From the NCBI GenBank assembly GCA_947448135.1, contig CANFLZ010000003.1, positions 1 through 64,000 of the forward strand: 64,000 nt of DNA, written 5' to 3'. A program made the position numbers and the translations under genes. Below the pieces are notes generated by a model. It had not been told where the DNA came from. It did not search any database and saw only the letters and a program-made list of their open reading frames with translations. The DNA is from Flavobacteriales bacterium (lineage in GTDB: Bacteria; Bacteroidota; Bacteroidia; Flavobacteriales_D; Sanyastnellaceae). Shown here in pieces: positions 1 to 8,716 of the stretch. Positions within the stretch are counted from its first letter, which is position 1. Every line of letters begins with the position of its first letter.

Positions 1-2127
1 GCTTACCAATGGAAGTTGAACGGAACAAACGTTGGCACTAGCGCAACAACCTACATCAATGCAGCTCTTGCGAATAATGATGTAGTAACAGTTGTGATGA
101 CCGCCAACAACACATGTCAATCCACACCAACTGCCAATGGAAATAGCATCACGACCACTGTATTGAACAACGTTACCCCAGCGGTTGCCGTTACTTCTAG
201 CGATGCAGACAACAGTATCTGTTCAGGAACCAGTGTGACTTTCACAGCCACTCCCACGAACAGTGGAACGACTCCTGCTTACCAATGGAAGTTGAACGGA
301 ACCAATGTAGGAACCAACACTTCGACTTACACCAATGCTGCTTTAACAACGGGCGCAGTAGTCACAGTAGTGATGACCGCCAACAACACATGTCAATCCA
401 CACCAACTGCGAATGGTAACAACATCACGACATCTGTTACGACACCATTGACTTGGTATTTGGATGCAGATGCGGATGGATACTATGTTTCGACACAAAC
501 ATCTTGTGTTTCACCAGGCGCCGGTTATACTTCAACCGCCGGAATTTCGGGCGATTGTAACGATAATGCAGCTACTGTACATGCAGGAGCGTTAGAGATC
601 TGTGGAAATGGAATAGATGAAGATTGTTCAGGATCTGATTTGCCTTGTGCTGCTGTATCCGGTTGTACCAATCCGTTGGCTTGTAATTTCAATGCAGCTG
701 CAACACTGGATGATGGAAGTTGTGTTTTACCACAAACAGAAATCTGCAATGGTTTGGATGATAATTGCAATGGACAAACAGATGAAGGTTTGTTGGCTTT
801 GAATGGCGTAACATTCACCAATGTCGCTACAGCATTATATCCTACGTGCTCAACAGGAAATATCAGCAGCGCTAACTTGAATGTTGGGACAGATTCTCCA
901 TACATTTCTGGGTCAGGTCCAGATTTATGGTACAAGCTTACCGCAAGTTATAATACTTTGCGCGCTGGATTGTCCGCCGCTACAGGAAATAATACCTTGT
1001 ATTTGTTCGAAGATTTGGGAACGTGTTTGAATCAAATTACTACTGTGAATTTGGCCAATACAGGAGGTAATCAAACTTTGTTCAGTGATGTTTTAATTCC
1101 GGGTCATGCGTACATCATTGCTTTGCATGGTGAAGGCGGTACTTACAACACTAGCGCTAAAATGTGTTTCAACCATTTGGTAGCATCTACTTGTGACCAT
1201 ACTTACAGCAACAACACAGGAGTGTATTCTTCTTCTTGTTTGAGCTTCAAGGCGCAATTCAAGTCCAATGCAATGGCTTATCTATTTGAGGTGAATAGCG
1301 CCACTCAAAATGGCACGAACTTGAATATCACCCCTTGGACTTATACCACGACTTCTTCTAGTTCTGTGGTGACCCGAATTGGTAGAATTTTCCCTTCTAA
1401 TTTGTCCACCAGTCCTGTTGTCTACAGCTTGACAATTCCAGTAGTTTATTCGATTCCTGATCCTATCGGAAATATGTTTAGTTTGACTGCTCGTGGAGGT
1501 TCAAGTTGCACCGTCACCATGAGTCCTGAAGCGAGTGTTGTTTTGCGCAGTGCTGATCGTTGTCCTGCAATGAAGAGCTTGACGAGCTATTTGACCGTTG
1601 ATCATACCATTTGTGCTGCGGAGAAATATGAATGGGAAGTAACACAATCATTACCAACTTCAGGATCTCCTGTGCTTGTAATGGGACCATTGAATTCGAG
1701 CATTCTATTCTTGAATACCGTTCCGGGTATTGCAAATGGTAAGACTTACAATGTGCGTGTTCGTCCAGTTTACTACAATGGTGTGAAGGGTGATTGGGGG
1801 ACGTCACAATGTATGATGACTACGACGTCTGGTATGGTGATTCAAAATGGTTCTCCTGTTACTGACTCAAAAGTGGAAACTTCGAATTCATTTACCATTT
1901 ATCCCAACCCAACTTCTACAGGAAGCATCCAATTGGTATGGGAAAATGGCAATGATATTCCGGCAGAAATAAAGATTATGGATTTGAGTGGAAAAGTGGT
2001 ATTCAAGTTCAAGAACAATGTTTCTGGAAACACTTGCATTTTGAACCTAGCGGATAGCAACTTGTCAAGTGGCATCTATATGGTTAAAGCTGGAGAAGTT
2101 TATCAAAGATTAGTGATCTGCCAATAA
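1..2127 (+). CDS. T9SS-secreted repeat adhesin, C-terminal part
   Basis: The reading frame is open from the first base, so the N terminus lies outside the window; about 708 residues are visible. The first 140 residues are immunoglobulin-like repeats with a 92-residue (276-base) period, and the motif AYQWKLNGTNVGT occurs twice. From about residue 150 there is a Cys/Asp-rich stretch (WYLDADADGYY, CGNGIDEDCSG, CNGLDDNCNGQTDEG) of the MopE-like putative metal-binding type. The last 80 residues, starting at IYPNP, are a T9SS type A sorting domain, so the protein should cross the outer membrane and stay on the surface or be released. Inference: a large surface adhesin or matrix protein; no enzyme domain is visible. 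Confidence 0.85.
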   Translation, partial: AYQWKLNGTNVGTSATTYINAALANNDVVTVVMTANNTCQSTPTANGNSITTTVLNNVTPAVAVTSSDADNSICSGTSVTFTATPTNSGTTPAYQWKLNGTNVGTNTSTYTNAALTTGAVVTVVMTANNTCQSTPTANGNNITTSVTTPLTWYLDADADGYYVSTQTSCVSPGAGYTSTAGISGDCNDNAATVHAGALEICGNGIDEDCSGSDLPCAAVSGCTNPLACNFNAAATLDDGSCVLPQTEICNGLDDNCNGQTDEGLLALNGVTFTNVATALYPTCSTGNISSANLNVGTDSPYISGSGPDLWYKLTASYNTLRAGLSAATGNNTLYLFEDLGTCLNQITTVNLANTGGNQTLFSDVLIPGHAYIIALHGEGGTYNTSAKMCFNHLVASTCDHTYSNNTGVYSSSCLSFKAQFKSNAMAYLFEVNSATQNGTNLNITPWTYTTTSSSSVVTRIGRIFPSNLSTSPVVYSLTIPVVYSIPDPIGNMFSLTARGGSSCTVTMSPEASVVLRSADRCPAMKSLTSYLTVDHTICAAEKYEWEVTQSLPTSGSPVLVMGPLNSSILFLNTVPGIANGKTYNVRVRPVYYNGVKGDWGTSQCMMTTTSGMVIQNGSPVTDSKVETSNSFTIYPNPTSTGSIQLVWENGNDIPAEIKIMDLSGKVVFKFKNNVSGNTCILNLADSNLSSGIYMVKAGEVYQRLVICQ

Positions 2128-2149
2128 GCAGATCCTAATCTCTTTTTTT
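2115..2149 (+). terminator. Hairpin terminator across the stop codon of the adhesin
   Basis: A perfect 7-bp stem GATCTGC/GCAGATC with a 6-base loop contains the stop codon of the upstream gene and is followed by a run of seven T at 2143-2149. The T run lies within the 3' end of the convergent gene, so the two genes share very little intergenic DNA. Confidence 0.65.
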
Positions 2150-3034
2150 GACTTTTACTCGTTTGATTTTCCCTTCCATTACACCGTTTTTGCGGTTGTG
2201 TTTTCCGGGATTGTCTTTGTCAAATTCTTCCATGGCATTGGGTCTGTTTTCGCAGGCTTTAGAAGGCCGTTTGTCTAGAAATACAATTTTTATAGTGGCC
2301 ATAACCGGTTGCCATTTGGTGTCTAGGACAGACATGGTAGGCCATTTTTCACGCCAAGGCACAATGGTCAGCAATGGCGTTTCAATGGTGCCCAACGCAT
2401 AGAAGCCTGGGAAGAATTTTTTTCCAATCCCTAATTGATAATTAAGTCCTGACTGAAAGCGATAGGGCATGGAATAGGGAATGGGAAGGTCTACACCTTT
2501 TTTGCGTGTGCTTTGCACAAATTGATAGTCTGCGTAAACAATGGGACCATGGTGAATCCACTTGGTATCGGAAATCTGCCACATGTCAATGGCTTTGGCA
2601 TCTATGCCAATGGTGTGAAGCGTGAATTTGGTCTTTAGGTCCGAAGAGAGAATGCCATTTGAATTTTTTCCAGGATAATCGCCATTGAATCTTTCCATGC
2701 CACGCAGTGCATAGTATCGGCCACCTGCTTCCCAATAGTCAAAATATTTGAATTTCGTTTTTAGCCAAACGCGATGAACATCTAGCATCCAACCCGCTTT
2801 CGGTGTTGACGTTAATTTGCCGTCATAAACCAATGATGATGAATCTCTCGCCGCTGTGCTGTACAAAGAAACGTTCTTTCTAAAATCCAATGGTAGCATA
2901 GCTGTTGAGCCCAATGCCACGGACCATCCTTTGTCCAAAAAGTCTGCTTCAGCGTGTAAAGGGCGAAATTGTCTTTGTGCCCATGCCGAAGAAAAACCAA
3001 GTAATAATGTCGCGACTAAAATCTGTTTTTTCAT
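2135..3034 (-). CDS. Secreted protein of unknown function
   Basis: 299 residues starting with a clear signal peptide (MKKQILVATLLLGFSSAWAQ, cleavage after about residue 19). The body is rich in aromatic residues and alternating patterns (for example YWEAGGRYYALRG) that suit a small outer-membrane barrel or periplasmic beta protein. The last 40 residues are strongly basic. I recognise no family. It is transcribed alone, convergent with the adhesin and downstream of kynurenine monooxygenase with a 37-base gap, so read-through from that operon is possible. The start is chosen for the signal peptide; a weak -7-like box (CATCTTTG) lies at 3048-3055. Confidence 0.75.
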   Translation of the reverse strand: MKKQILVATLLLGFSSAWAQRQFRPLHAEADFLDKGWSVALGSTAMLPLDFRKNVSLYSTAARDSSSLVYDGKLTSTPKAGWMLDVHRVWLKTKFKYFDYWEAGGRYYALRGMERFNGDYPGKNSNGILSSDLKTKFTLHTIGIDAKAIDMWQISDTKWIHHGPIVYADYQFVQSTRKKGVDLPIPYSMPYRFQSGLNYQLGIGKKFFPGFYALGTIETPLLTIVPWREKWPTMSVLDTKWQPVMATIKIVFLDKRPSKACENRPNAMEEFDKDNPGKHNRKNGVMEGKIKRVKVKKRD

Positions 3035-3071
3035 CAGTGATTTTTTTCAAAGATGAAAAAAAGTAACCGTC

Positions 3072-4403
3072 TTAAATCATGGACAAGATTTTGTTTTCCA
3101 CCACCTCACTGTTCCAAATTTCTTCGATGTTGGACATCGATAAAACTTCATTCATGATTTGGTCTTGTCTAATTCCGTTGGCCAACGCTTGGTGGTAAGG
3201 AATATGACTGAAAGTGACTTGCGAATAGAGCGGCATCCATTTGTCGGGATGCTTGGTACTGAACCAGCCTTCAATTTTTTTCTGAAGCAAAAATCTGGGA
3301 TCGGCGGTGAGATCACGCATTTCAATATAATTGCGCAAAGCCAATTCTAAAATTGCGTCACCGTTTGGCTTGCGTTCTTTGGCATATTGGGGCAATGCTT
3401 CTTCCCAATTTTCATTGGTTTCGGTCAAAATGCGTTCTAATTCGGAGCAGTCTTCGAATCCACAGTTCATGCCTTGACCATAAAAAGGAACAATGGCATG
3501 CGCAGCATCTCCCACCAAAGCGACATCGCCGCCGATATTCCAAGGTTCACATTTCACCATGACCAAACTGGCGGTGGGATGATTGAAATAATCTTGGGTC
3601 AATTCGGGCATCAAAGCTTTTGCATCGGGAAAATAGCGATCGAAAAATGCATGCACATCCGCTTCTGATTTGATTTTTTCAAAACTCACTTCGCCTTCAA
3701 ATGCCATGAATAAGGTACAAGTAAATGATCCATCTGGATTGGGAAGACCAATCATCATGAATTCTCCTCTGGGCCATATGTGCAAGCAATCGTTGCGCAA
3801 TTGGTGTGTTCCGTCCGGATTGGCTGGAATTTCTAACTCTTTGTAACCGTGCTCCAAATATTTTTGGGAATAGTCAAAGCGATCCAGACGCATCATTCGG
3901 TTGCGCACAGCGCTAAATGCACCATCTGTTCCGAAGAGTCGATCGTAGACATATTCCTTTTCTCCATTGGGGGTTTCGAATACAACTTTTTTCTTGTCCA
4001 ATTGGACATCATCACACTTGTGGTCGAAGAACAATTCGACATTGTCATATTGTGAAGCGCAGTTCAATAAAGTTTGATTGAGCAATCCTCTGGAAACACT
4101 GTAAATGGCTTGACCTTCTTTTCCGTACGCTTGATATGTCAATGCTCCATCGACGGCATGCATCATTCTGCCGTACATGGGCAATGCTACTTTGTTGATT
4201 TCAGCCTCTATTCCTGCACCGATCAATCCCTTCCATCCGCGGTCGCTCAAAGCCAAGTTGATACTCTTGCCTTGTACGATTTTCATTTTTCGAATATCCG
4301 ATCGGCGATCATACACTTGTACTTTATGACCACGCTTGGCCATGTATATGGCCAATAAACTACCGACTAATCCGCTACCAACGATGGAAATGTTTTGACT
4401 CAT
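3072..4403 (-). CDS. kmo: Kynurenine 3-monooxygenase
   Basis: 443 residues, the usual length. It hydroxylates L-kynurenine to 3-hydroxykynurenine with NADPH and FAD, a step from tryptophan towards quinolinate and NAD. The N terminus has the FAD Rossmann motif G9-S-G11-L-V-G14. The family motif KSINLALSDRG follows, and near residue 296 the second FAD motif GDAAHAIVPFYGQGMN with the KMO-specific GQGMNCGFEDC extension. The hydrophobic C terminus that anchors the eukaryotic enzyme to mitochondria is not obvious. The start codon follows the upstream gene's stop after one base, so it is the third gene of an operon with a DedA protein and a PLP enzyme. No other kynurenine-pathway gene is in the window. 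Confidence 0.93.
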   Translation of the reverse strand: MSQNISIVGSGLVGSLLAIYMAKRGHKVQVYDRRSDIRKMKIVQGKSINLALSDRGWKGLIGAGIEAEINKVALPMYGRMMHAVDGALTYQAYGKEGQAIYSVSRGLLNQTLLNCASQYDNVELFFDHKCDDVQLDKKKVVFETPNGEKEYVYDRLFGTDGAFSAVRNRMMRLDRFDYSQKYLEHGYKELEIPANPDGTHQLRNDCLHIWPRGEFMMIGLPNPDGSFTCTLFMAFEGEVSFEKIKSEADVHAFFDRYFPDAKALMPELTQDYFNHPTASLVMVKCEPWNIGGDVALVGDAAHAIVPFYGQGMNCGFEDCSELERILTETNENWEEALPQYAKERKPNGDAILELALRNYIEMRDLTADPRFLLQKKIEGWFSTKHPDKWMPLYSQVTFSHIPYHQALANGIRQDQIMNEVLSMSNIEEIWNSEVVENKILSMI

Positions 4404-4404
4404 C

Positions 4405-5553
4405 TTAAACTATTTTTTCTAATGCTTGTCTCAAATCTTCAATTAAATCTTCTTCATCTTCAATCCCTACACTGAGTCGCAACAATGAATCGGTGATACC
4501 GGTTTTGATGCGCTCTTGGGTGGGAATAGAGGCATGGGTCATGCTGGCAGGGTGACCAATCAATGATTCTACACCGCCCAATGACTCAGCCAAAGAAAAT
4601 ACTTTTGTGTTGCTAGCCAATGTCGAAGCATCCTCAAATGAATCAGTTTTGAGAGTGAATGAAATCATGCCGCCGAAATCACGCATTTGTTTTTTGGCTA
4701 CCGCATGGTTGGGATGCTCTTCAAATCCTGGCCAATAAACCTTACCCACTTTGGGATGGTTTTTCAAATAATGCGCTACTGCTTTTCCGTTCTGACAATG
4801 GCGTTCCATGCGAACATGCAATGTCTTTAACCCGCGCATCACCAAGAAGCTGTCTTGTGGACCTGGCGTAGCACCGCAAGAATTGGCAATAAAAGCCAAC
4901 TGCTCATACAAAGCATCATTGTTGGTACAGATGGCACCCATGATGACGTCGCTGTGACCATTCAAATATTTGGTGGCAGAATGCATCACAATGTCAGCAC
5001 CCATATCCAATGGGTTTTGAAGATAGGGTGAAGCAAATGTGTTGTCGATAACGCTGATTAAGTTGTGTTTTTTAGCAATTTCAACCATCGCCGCAATGTC
5101 AATGATTTTCATCATTGGGTTGGTAGGCGTTTCTACCCAAATCATTTTGGTCTTGTCGTTGATTGTTTTTTCAATTGCGTCCAAGTCGTGCATGTCCACA
5201 AAGTGAAAAACGATGCCGTACTTAGAAAACACTTTGGTAAACATGCGGTATGAACCACCATACAAATCATCCGTTGCGATGACTTCATCACCAGGTACCA
5301 ACAATTTGATGATTGCATCGGCAGCACCCATTCCGCTTGAAAAACACAAGCCATGTTTGGCGTTTTCCAATGCGGCCAAACAGGCTTCTAAAGCAACACG
5401 AGTCGGGTTTTTTCCACGAGCATAAGCGTACCCTTTGTGGTCACCGGGTGCATGCTGCACGTATGTAGAAGTTTGATAAATGGGTGTCATGATGGCCCCA
5501 GTAGTGGGGTCCGGTTCTTGGCCAGCGTGAATGGCCTTGGTTCCAAATTTCAT
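4405..5553 (-). CDS. Cys/Met metabolism PLP enzyme (cystathionine gamma-synthase or gamma-lyase type)
   Basis: 382 residues of the trans-sulfuration PLP family (fold type I). Seen: the PLP phosphate-binding SSGMGA at 72-77, the aspartate that pairs with the pyridine nitrogen in SVIDNT (D170), and the Schiff-base lysine in HSATKYLNGH (K195). The C-terminal SLAESLGGVESLIGHPASMTHAS is typical of MetB/MetC/CTH enzymes. Sequence reading cannot separate cystathionine gamma-synthase, gamma-lyase and beta-lyase; Bacteroidota annotations usually say gamma-synthase. It sits 4 bases after a DedA gene and 1 base before kmo. PLP enzymes such as kynureninase often accompany kmo, but this is not one. Confidence 0.85.
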   Translation of the reverse strand: MKFGTKAIHAGQEPDPTTGAIMTPIYQTSTYVQHAPGDHKGYAYARGKNPTRVALEACLAALENAKHGLCFSSGMGAADAIIKLLVPGDEVIATDDLYGGSYRMFTKVFSKYGIVFHFVDMHDLDAIEKTINDKTKMIWVETPTNPMMKIIDIAAMVEIAKKHNLISVIDNTFASPYLQNPLDMGADIVMHSATKYLNGHSDVIMGAICTNNDALYEQLAFIANSCGATPGPQDSFLVMRGLKTLHVRMERHCQNGKAVAHYLKNHPKVGKVYWPGFEEHPNHAVAKKQMRDFGGMISFTLKTDSFEDASTLASNTKVFSLAESLGGVESLIGHPASMTHASIPTQERIKTGITDSLLRLSVGIEDEEDLIEDLRQALEKIV

Positions 5554-5557
5554 GGTA

Positions 5558-6199
5558 TTAAGATTGTTCTTTTTGTTTTCTTCTTTTTTGACGGAAATAG
5601 GTATTGACCAATATGGCTGTCGTTACAACCACAAATCCAAGAATGATATAGTCAATGTTGTTTTTGACAATTTCAAATTGTCCTAAAAAATATCCTGCCG
5701 AGGTTATGGTGCCAATCCACATGGCGCCGCCCAGCAAATTGTAAAACATGAAAGTTTTAAATTCAACTTGAATGACTCCAGCTAAAATGGGGGCAAAGGT
5801 TCTAATGATGGGCAAGTAACGTCCAAGGATCAAAGTTTTTCCGCCATGGCGGTGATAGAAATCGGAAGTGACTTCCACATATTTTTTCTTGAATAACCAA
5901 GTCTCTTCCCGATCCAAAGCGCGCTTTCCGAATTTACGACCGAACCAATACCCGAAGGTGGTTCCTGCGCTTGCAGAAAGAAACAAATACAACATCAACA
6001 TTTCAACGGGAACATCCAAAAGTTCAGGCTGTGTTGCGCAAATTAATCCTGATAAAAAAAGTAGGGAATCTCCAGGTAAAAAGAATCCGATGATCAATCC
6101 ATTTTCTGCAAAAATGGTGACCAATAAAAGAGCGAGTCCACCATAATGAATGATGGTTTCTGGATTCGCCATTTTGCCGATGAACTCAAATATCTCCAC
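5558..6199 (-). CDS. DedA family membrane protein
   Basis: 213 residues if started at GTG 6199; a TTG at 6214 would add five residues. The first hydrophobic helix, the motif FFLPGDSLLFLSG near residue 50 and the later ILGRYLPIIRTFAPILAGV are diagnostic of DedA/SNARE-associated membrane proteins, which flip undecaprenyl phosphate or other lipids and support membrane-potential homeostasis. About five membrane segments and a basic tail (RQKRRKQKE) are visible. I prefer the GTG start because a promoter-like box TATCTTTC (6204-6211) ends exactly 4 bases before it, the same geometry as several other genes here. First gene of the operon with the PLP enzyme and kmo. Confidence 0.88.
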   Translation of the reverse strand: MEIFEFIGKMANPETIIHYGGLALLLVTIFAENGLIIGFFLPGDSLLFLSGLICATQPELLDVPVEMLMLYLFLSASAGTTFGYWFGRKFGKRALDREETWLFKKKYVEVTSDFYHRHGGKTLILGRYLPIIRTFAPILAGVIQVEFKTFMFYNLLGGAMWIGTITSAGYFLGQFEIVKNNIDYIILGFVVVTTAILVNTYFRQKRRKQKEQS

Positions 6200-6250
6200 G
6201 GGTGAAAGATACAAAAGGAATGGCCATACAGCAGGCGCCTGACAAAAGAT

Positions 6251-8626
6251 TTAAAACAAAATGCTGGAAGTCAGTTTGATGAGCCAATTGTTTTTTTCGA
6301 TGGGGTCATGATAGGGCCCAAATCGATAGTAGGTGCTGAATCCAAGTCGGTTGAAGTCCTTGGAATACAGATCGAGTATGTGAATCCCGGCTTCATAGTA
6401 TCCAAGGGGATAGTCCAAGATTTTAGTAGTGGGCAATTGATCTTTATCTTCCAATCGGCCCCATCCGGCATTGCAGGTGTAGGCCAAACGGGGTTTGGAT
6501 TGTGGACGAAGATAAAGGGGACTCATCCATTCATACTTGGCCATTACCTGCACATAGTCTCTTGCGTAGTAGCGATTGTTGGTCATGGTTTGGAAAGTGT
6601 GGGGAATGGTGATGTTGATATTGCGATTGCTCAAACTTCCTCGGGCGGACTGCAATTCTGACCAAGGCAATGTTCCGACCACCGTTCCAGTTTCTGCGTT
6701 TAGAGTCAATTCTCCCAAGTAAGCGGAACGAAATGTTTTATCTATCAAAAGTTGATATCGTGTAAACGGATAGTATTGTTCTAAATGACAATTGCCTTGC
6801 GTCTTCGCCAATCGGAAAACAGGCCAGTAACCGCCCAAAATTTTCTCTTTATTCAAAATGCGCTGTCTCTTTTCGCCTGGCGCCCATCGAATGGTGGTAC
6901 GCAATTCGGTAAGTCGATATTGGCCTCCCCATTGTTCGCCATTGCTCAATAATCGGTATTCAGAATAGGCGGTTTTGTCAAAATTATTGAAGTCGAGTAA
7001 GACGCGAATGTTGTTGAGTAATGGCATCTCGATATGGCCGTGCCAACCTTGGTAATGGTCCATTTTGGTAACGAAGAAGGCATAGCTGGATGCCGGGAAA
7101 TCGGGTCGGTAAGCAGGAAGAGTGTGTTGACCACTTTCAATAACATCAAAAATATATGCGCCTGAAATTTCAAGTTTCAGATCACGGGATTGCCATTTGA
7201 TTTTTGCACTGGCTTTGTGCCCATGGTCTTTTGTGCCGTAAGCATAGTATCCGCCGATGGACAACTGCGGATGAAAGCTGGTGTTGGTCATTCCCCCCAA
7301 TCCCATTCGATAGCCTTCAAATCCGTTGTAGCGAATAATTTTATCTATTTCCCAACTGAATTTTTTATGTTTGATTTTTCCTTCTGCTAATTCTTTCAGG
7401 AAATCAATTTGTTTGAAAGTTTGATTCGCATTGGACAAACTGTCAATGATGTAATACGTAGTTGAATCTCTTTTGGTGAGTGGTGTGTATCGATGCTCTT
7501 CCCATTTTTCGTTTCCCTGTGACAATGCATCGATAGGATAGTCAATAACAATGGCGTCGAATTGATGATTGGATTTTTCCAAGATTTCAATTTTGGAGAC
7601 ATGTGTTTTTAATTCAAGCGCAATTGGAAGCGGTGATTTCTCTTCATTAACATTGGCAGAATTTAAAATGTAAGTAACAAAGGCATTGATGTCGGTAGGA
7701 AAATACCAATTCTGAATGAGACTGAATTCTTGTTGTATTTTAATGAAAAAATTTTCCTGATGAACGGCAGGCTCTGCTGTTAATCGAACCAAAGCATATC
7801 CGGGTGAATGAATGTGCAGGATCCCTGTCATGGCATTCTCTGCAAAGCGTGGCTGCGGATAAAAAGAAATGATAAAAGTTGAGTCCAAACCACTCACCAG
7901 TGTGTCCTCCATTTTGTATTGATACCGGTCCAAACTTCTCGGTCCCAAGGGTGATAGATAGATATTTTCCAATATTTCAAAATCGGCTTCATAAGCATTG
8001 AAGCTTTGAAAGGAAGATCCCAAAATCGTAAAGTCGGGAATTGGAATTCCGCTGATTTTATTTAAAATGATCTTCTCAAATTTTTGATCCACCGGGGCAT
8101 GATGAAATTCAGAAACGCATTCCGAAATGAAAATGTCACTTTCGGTTTTTTGTTTCAGAGAATCCATTTTCTTGCTGAATCCATCTTTGATCTTGGCCAC
8201 CATCTTGCTGTATTGCTCGTATTGAAAGGGCTTGATGGCTTGAATGTTATTTTGATCTGCATTTTTTATTGCCATTCGCATCACCCGATAAGCGGGATCT
8301 TCTGTGGGGGTAATTTTTAAAACATTCAATTGATCATCCAAATTGGCCATGGGCACAATCCACGGGTTCTCGCCATTCCAGCAGGCTTTTGTTTTTTCAA
8401 ATCCAATTTGGAAAAACTCAAAACAGTCTTCTTTTTTAATATCGAGATCTAGTTCGCCGTTGATATCGGAAATACCGCCTTTTTGTCCTCCCACTATTTG
8501 AACTTTTGCAAATCCTATGGGACTTTTGTATTGGGCATCTTTGATCTGTACTTTGATCGAATTTTGGCTAAATAGGGAAGATGCTGTTATTAAAAAAAAC
8601 AGCAGTAGGTGGAGTTGTTTTTTCAT
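6251..8626 (-). CDS. DUF5686 outer-membrane protein with carboxypeptidase-like regulatory domain
   Basis: 791 residues from the ATG at 8626, chosen because it begins with a signal peptide (MKKQLHLLLFFLITASSLFSQ); the open frame runs further upstream without homology. Residues about 22-100 form a CarboxypepD_reg-like beta sandwich (KVQIKDAQYKSPIGFAKVQI, GGISDINGELDL). The segment AYRVMRMAIKNAD...FQYEQYSKM is the usual opening of DUF5686. The C-terminal third is rich in amphipathic strands and ends in an outer-membrane barrel style (LIKLTSSILF). Function is unknown; members resemble TonB-receptor relatives without a plug. It is divergent from the next gene with 90 bases between the starts. Confidence 0.8.
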   Translation of the reverse strand: MKKQLHLLLFFLITASSLFSQNSIKVQIKDAQYKSPIGFAKVQIVGGQKGGISDINGELDLDIKKEDCFEFFQIGFEKTKACWNGENPWIVPMANLDDQLNVLKITPTEDPAYRVMRMAIKNADQNNIQAIKPFQYEQYSKMVAKIKDGFSKKMDSLKQKTESDIFISECVSEFHHAPVDQKFEKIILNKISGIPIPDFTILGSSFQSFNAYEADFEILENIYLSPLGPRSLDRYQYKMEDTLVSGLDSTFIISFYPQPRFAENAMTGILHIHSPGYALVRLTAEPAVHQENFFIKIQQEFSLIQNWYFPTDINAFVTYILNSANVNEEKSPLPIALELKTHVSKIEILEKSNHQFDAIVIDYPIDALSQGNEKWEEHRYTPLTKRDSTTYYIIDSLSNANQTFKQIDFLKELAEGKIKHKKFSWEIDKIIRYNGFEGYRMGLGGMTNTSFHPQLSIGGYYAYGTKDHGHKASAKIKWQSRDLKLEISGAYIFDVIESGQHTLPAYRPDFPASSYAFFVTKMDHYQGWHGHIEMPLLNNIRVLLDFNNFDKTAYSEYRLLSNGEQWGGQYRLTELRTTIRWAPGEKRQRILNKEKILGGYWPVFRLAKTQGNCHLEQYYPFTRYQLLIDKTFRSAYLGELTLNAETGTVVGTLPWSELQSARGSLSNRNINITIPHTFQTMTNNRYYARDYVQVMAKYEWMSPLYLRPQSKPRLAYTCNAGWGRLEDKDQLPTTKILDYPLGYYEAGIHILDLYSKDFNRLGFSTYYRFGPYHDPIEKNNWLIKLTSSILF

Positions 8627-8704
8627 ATTCAATCCGCAAGATACTGAACATTTTTTTGTTTGAAAATGCAATGTCCATGTGTGTTCAATGGAAGTGAATA
8701 ACCT

Positions 8705-8712
8705 TAGTTTCG
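8705..8712 (+). promoter_or_regulatory. -7 promoter box four bases before the start of the next gene
   Basis: TAGTTTCG differs by one base from the Bacteroidota -7 consensus TAnnTTTG and ends four bases before ATG 8717. Transcription starting about 4 bases downstream would give an mRNA beginning at the start codon. Confidence 0.45.
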
Positions 8713-8716
8713 TTGT

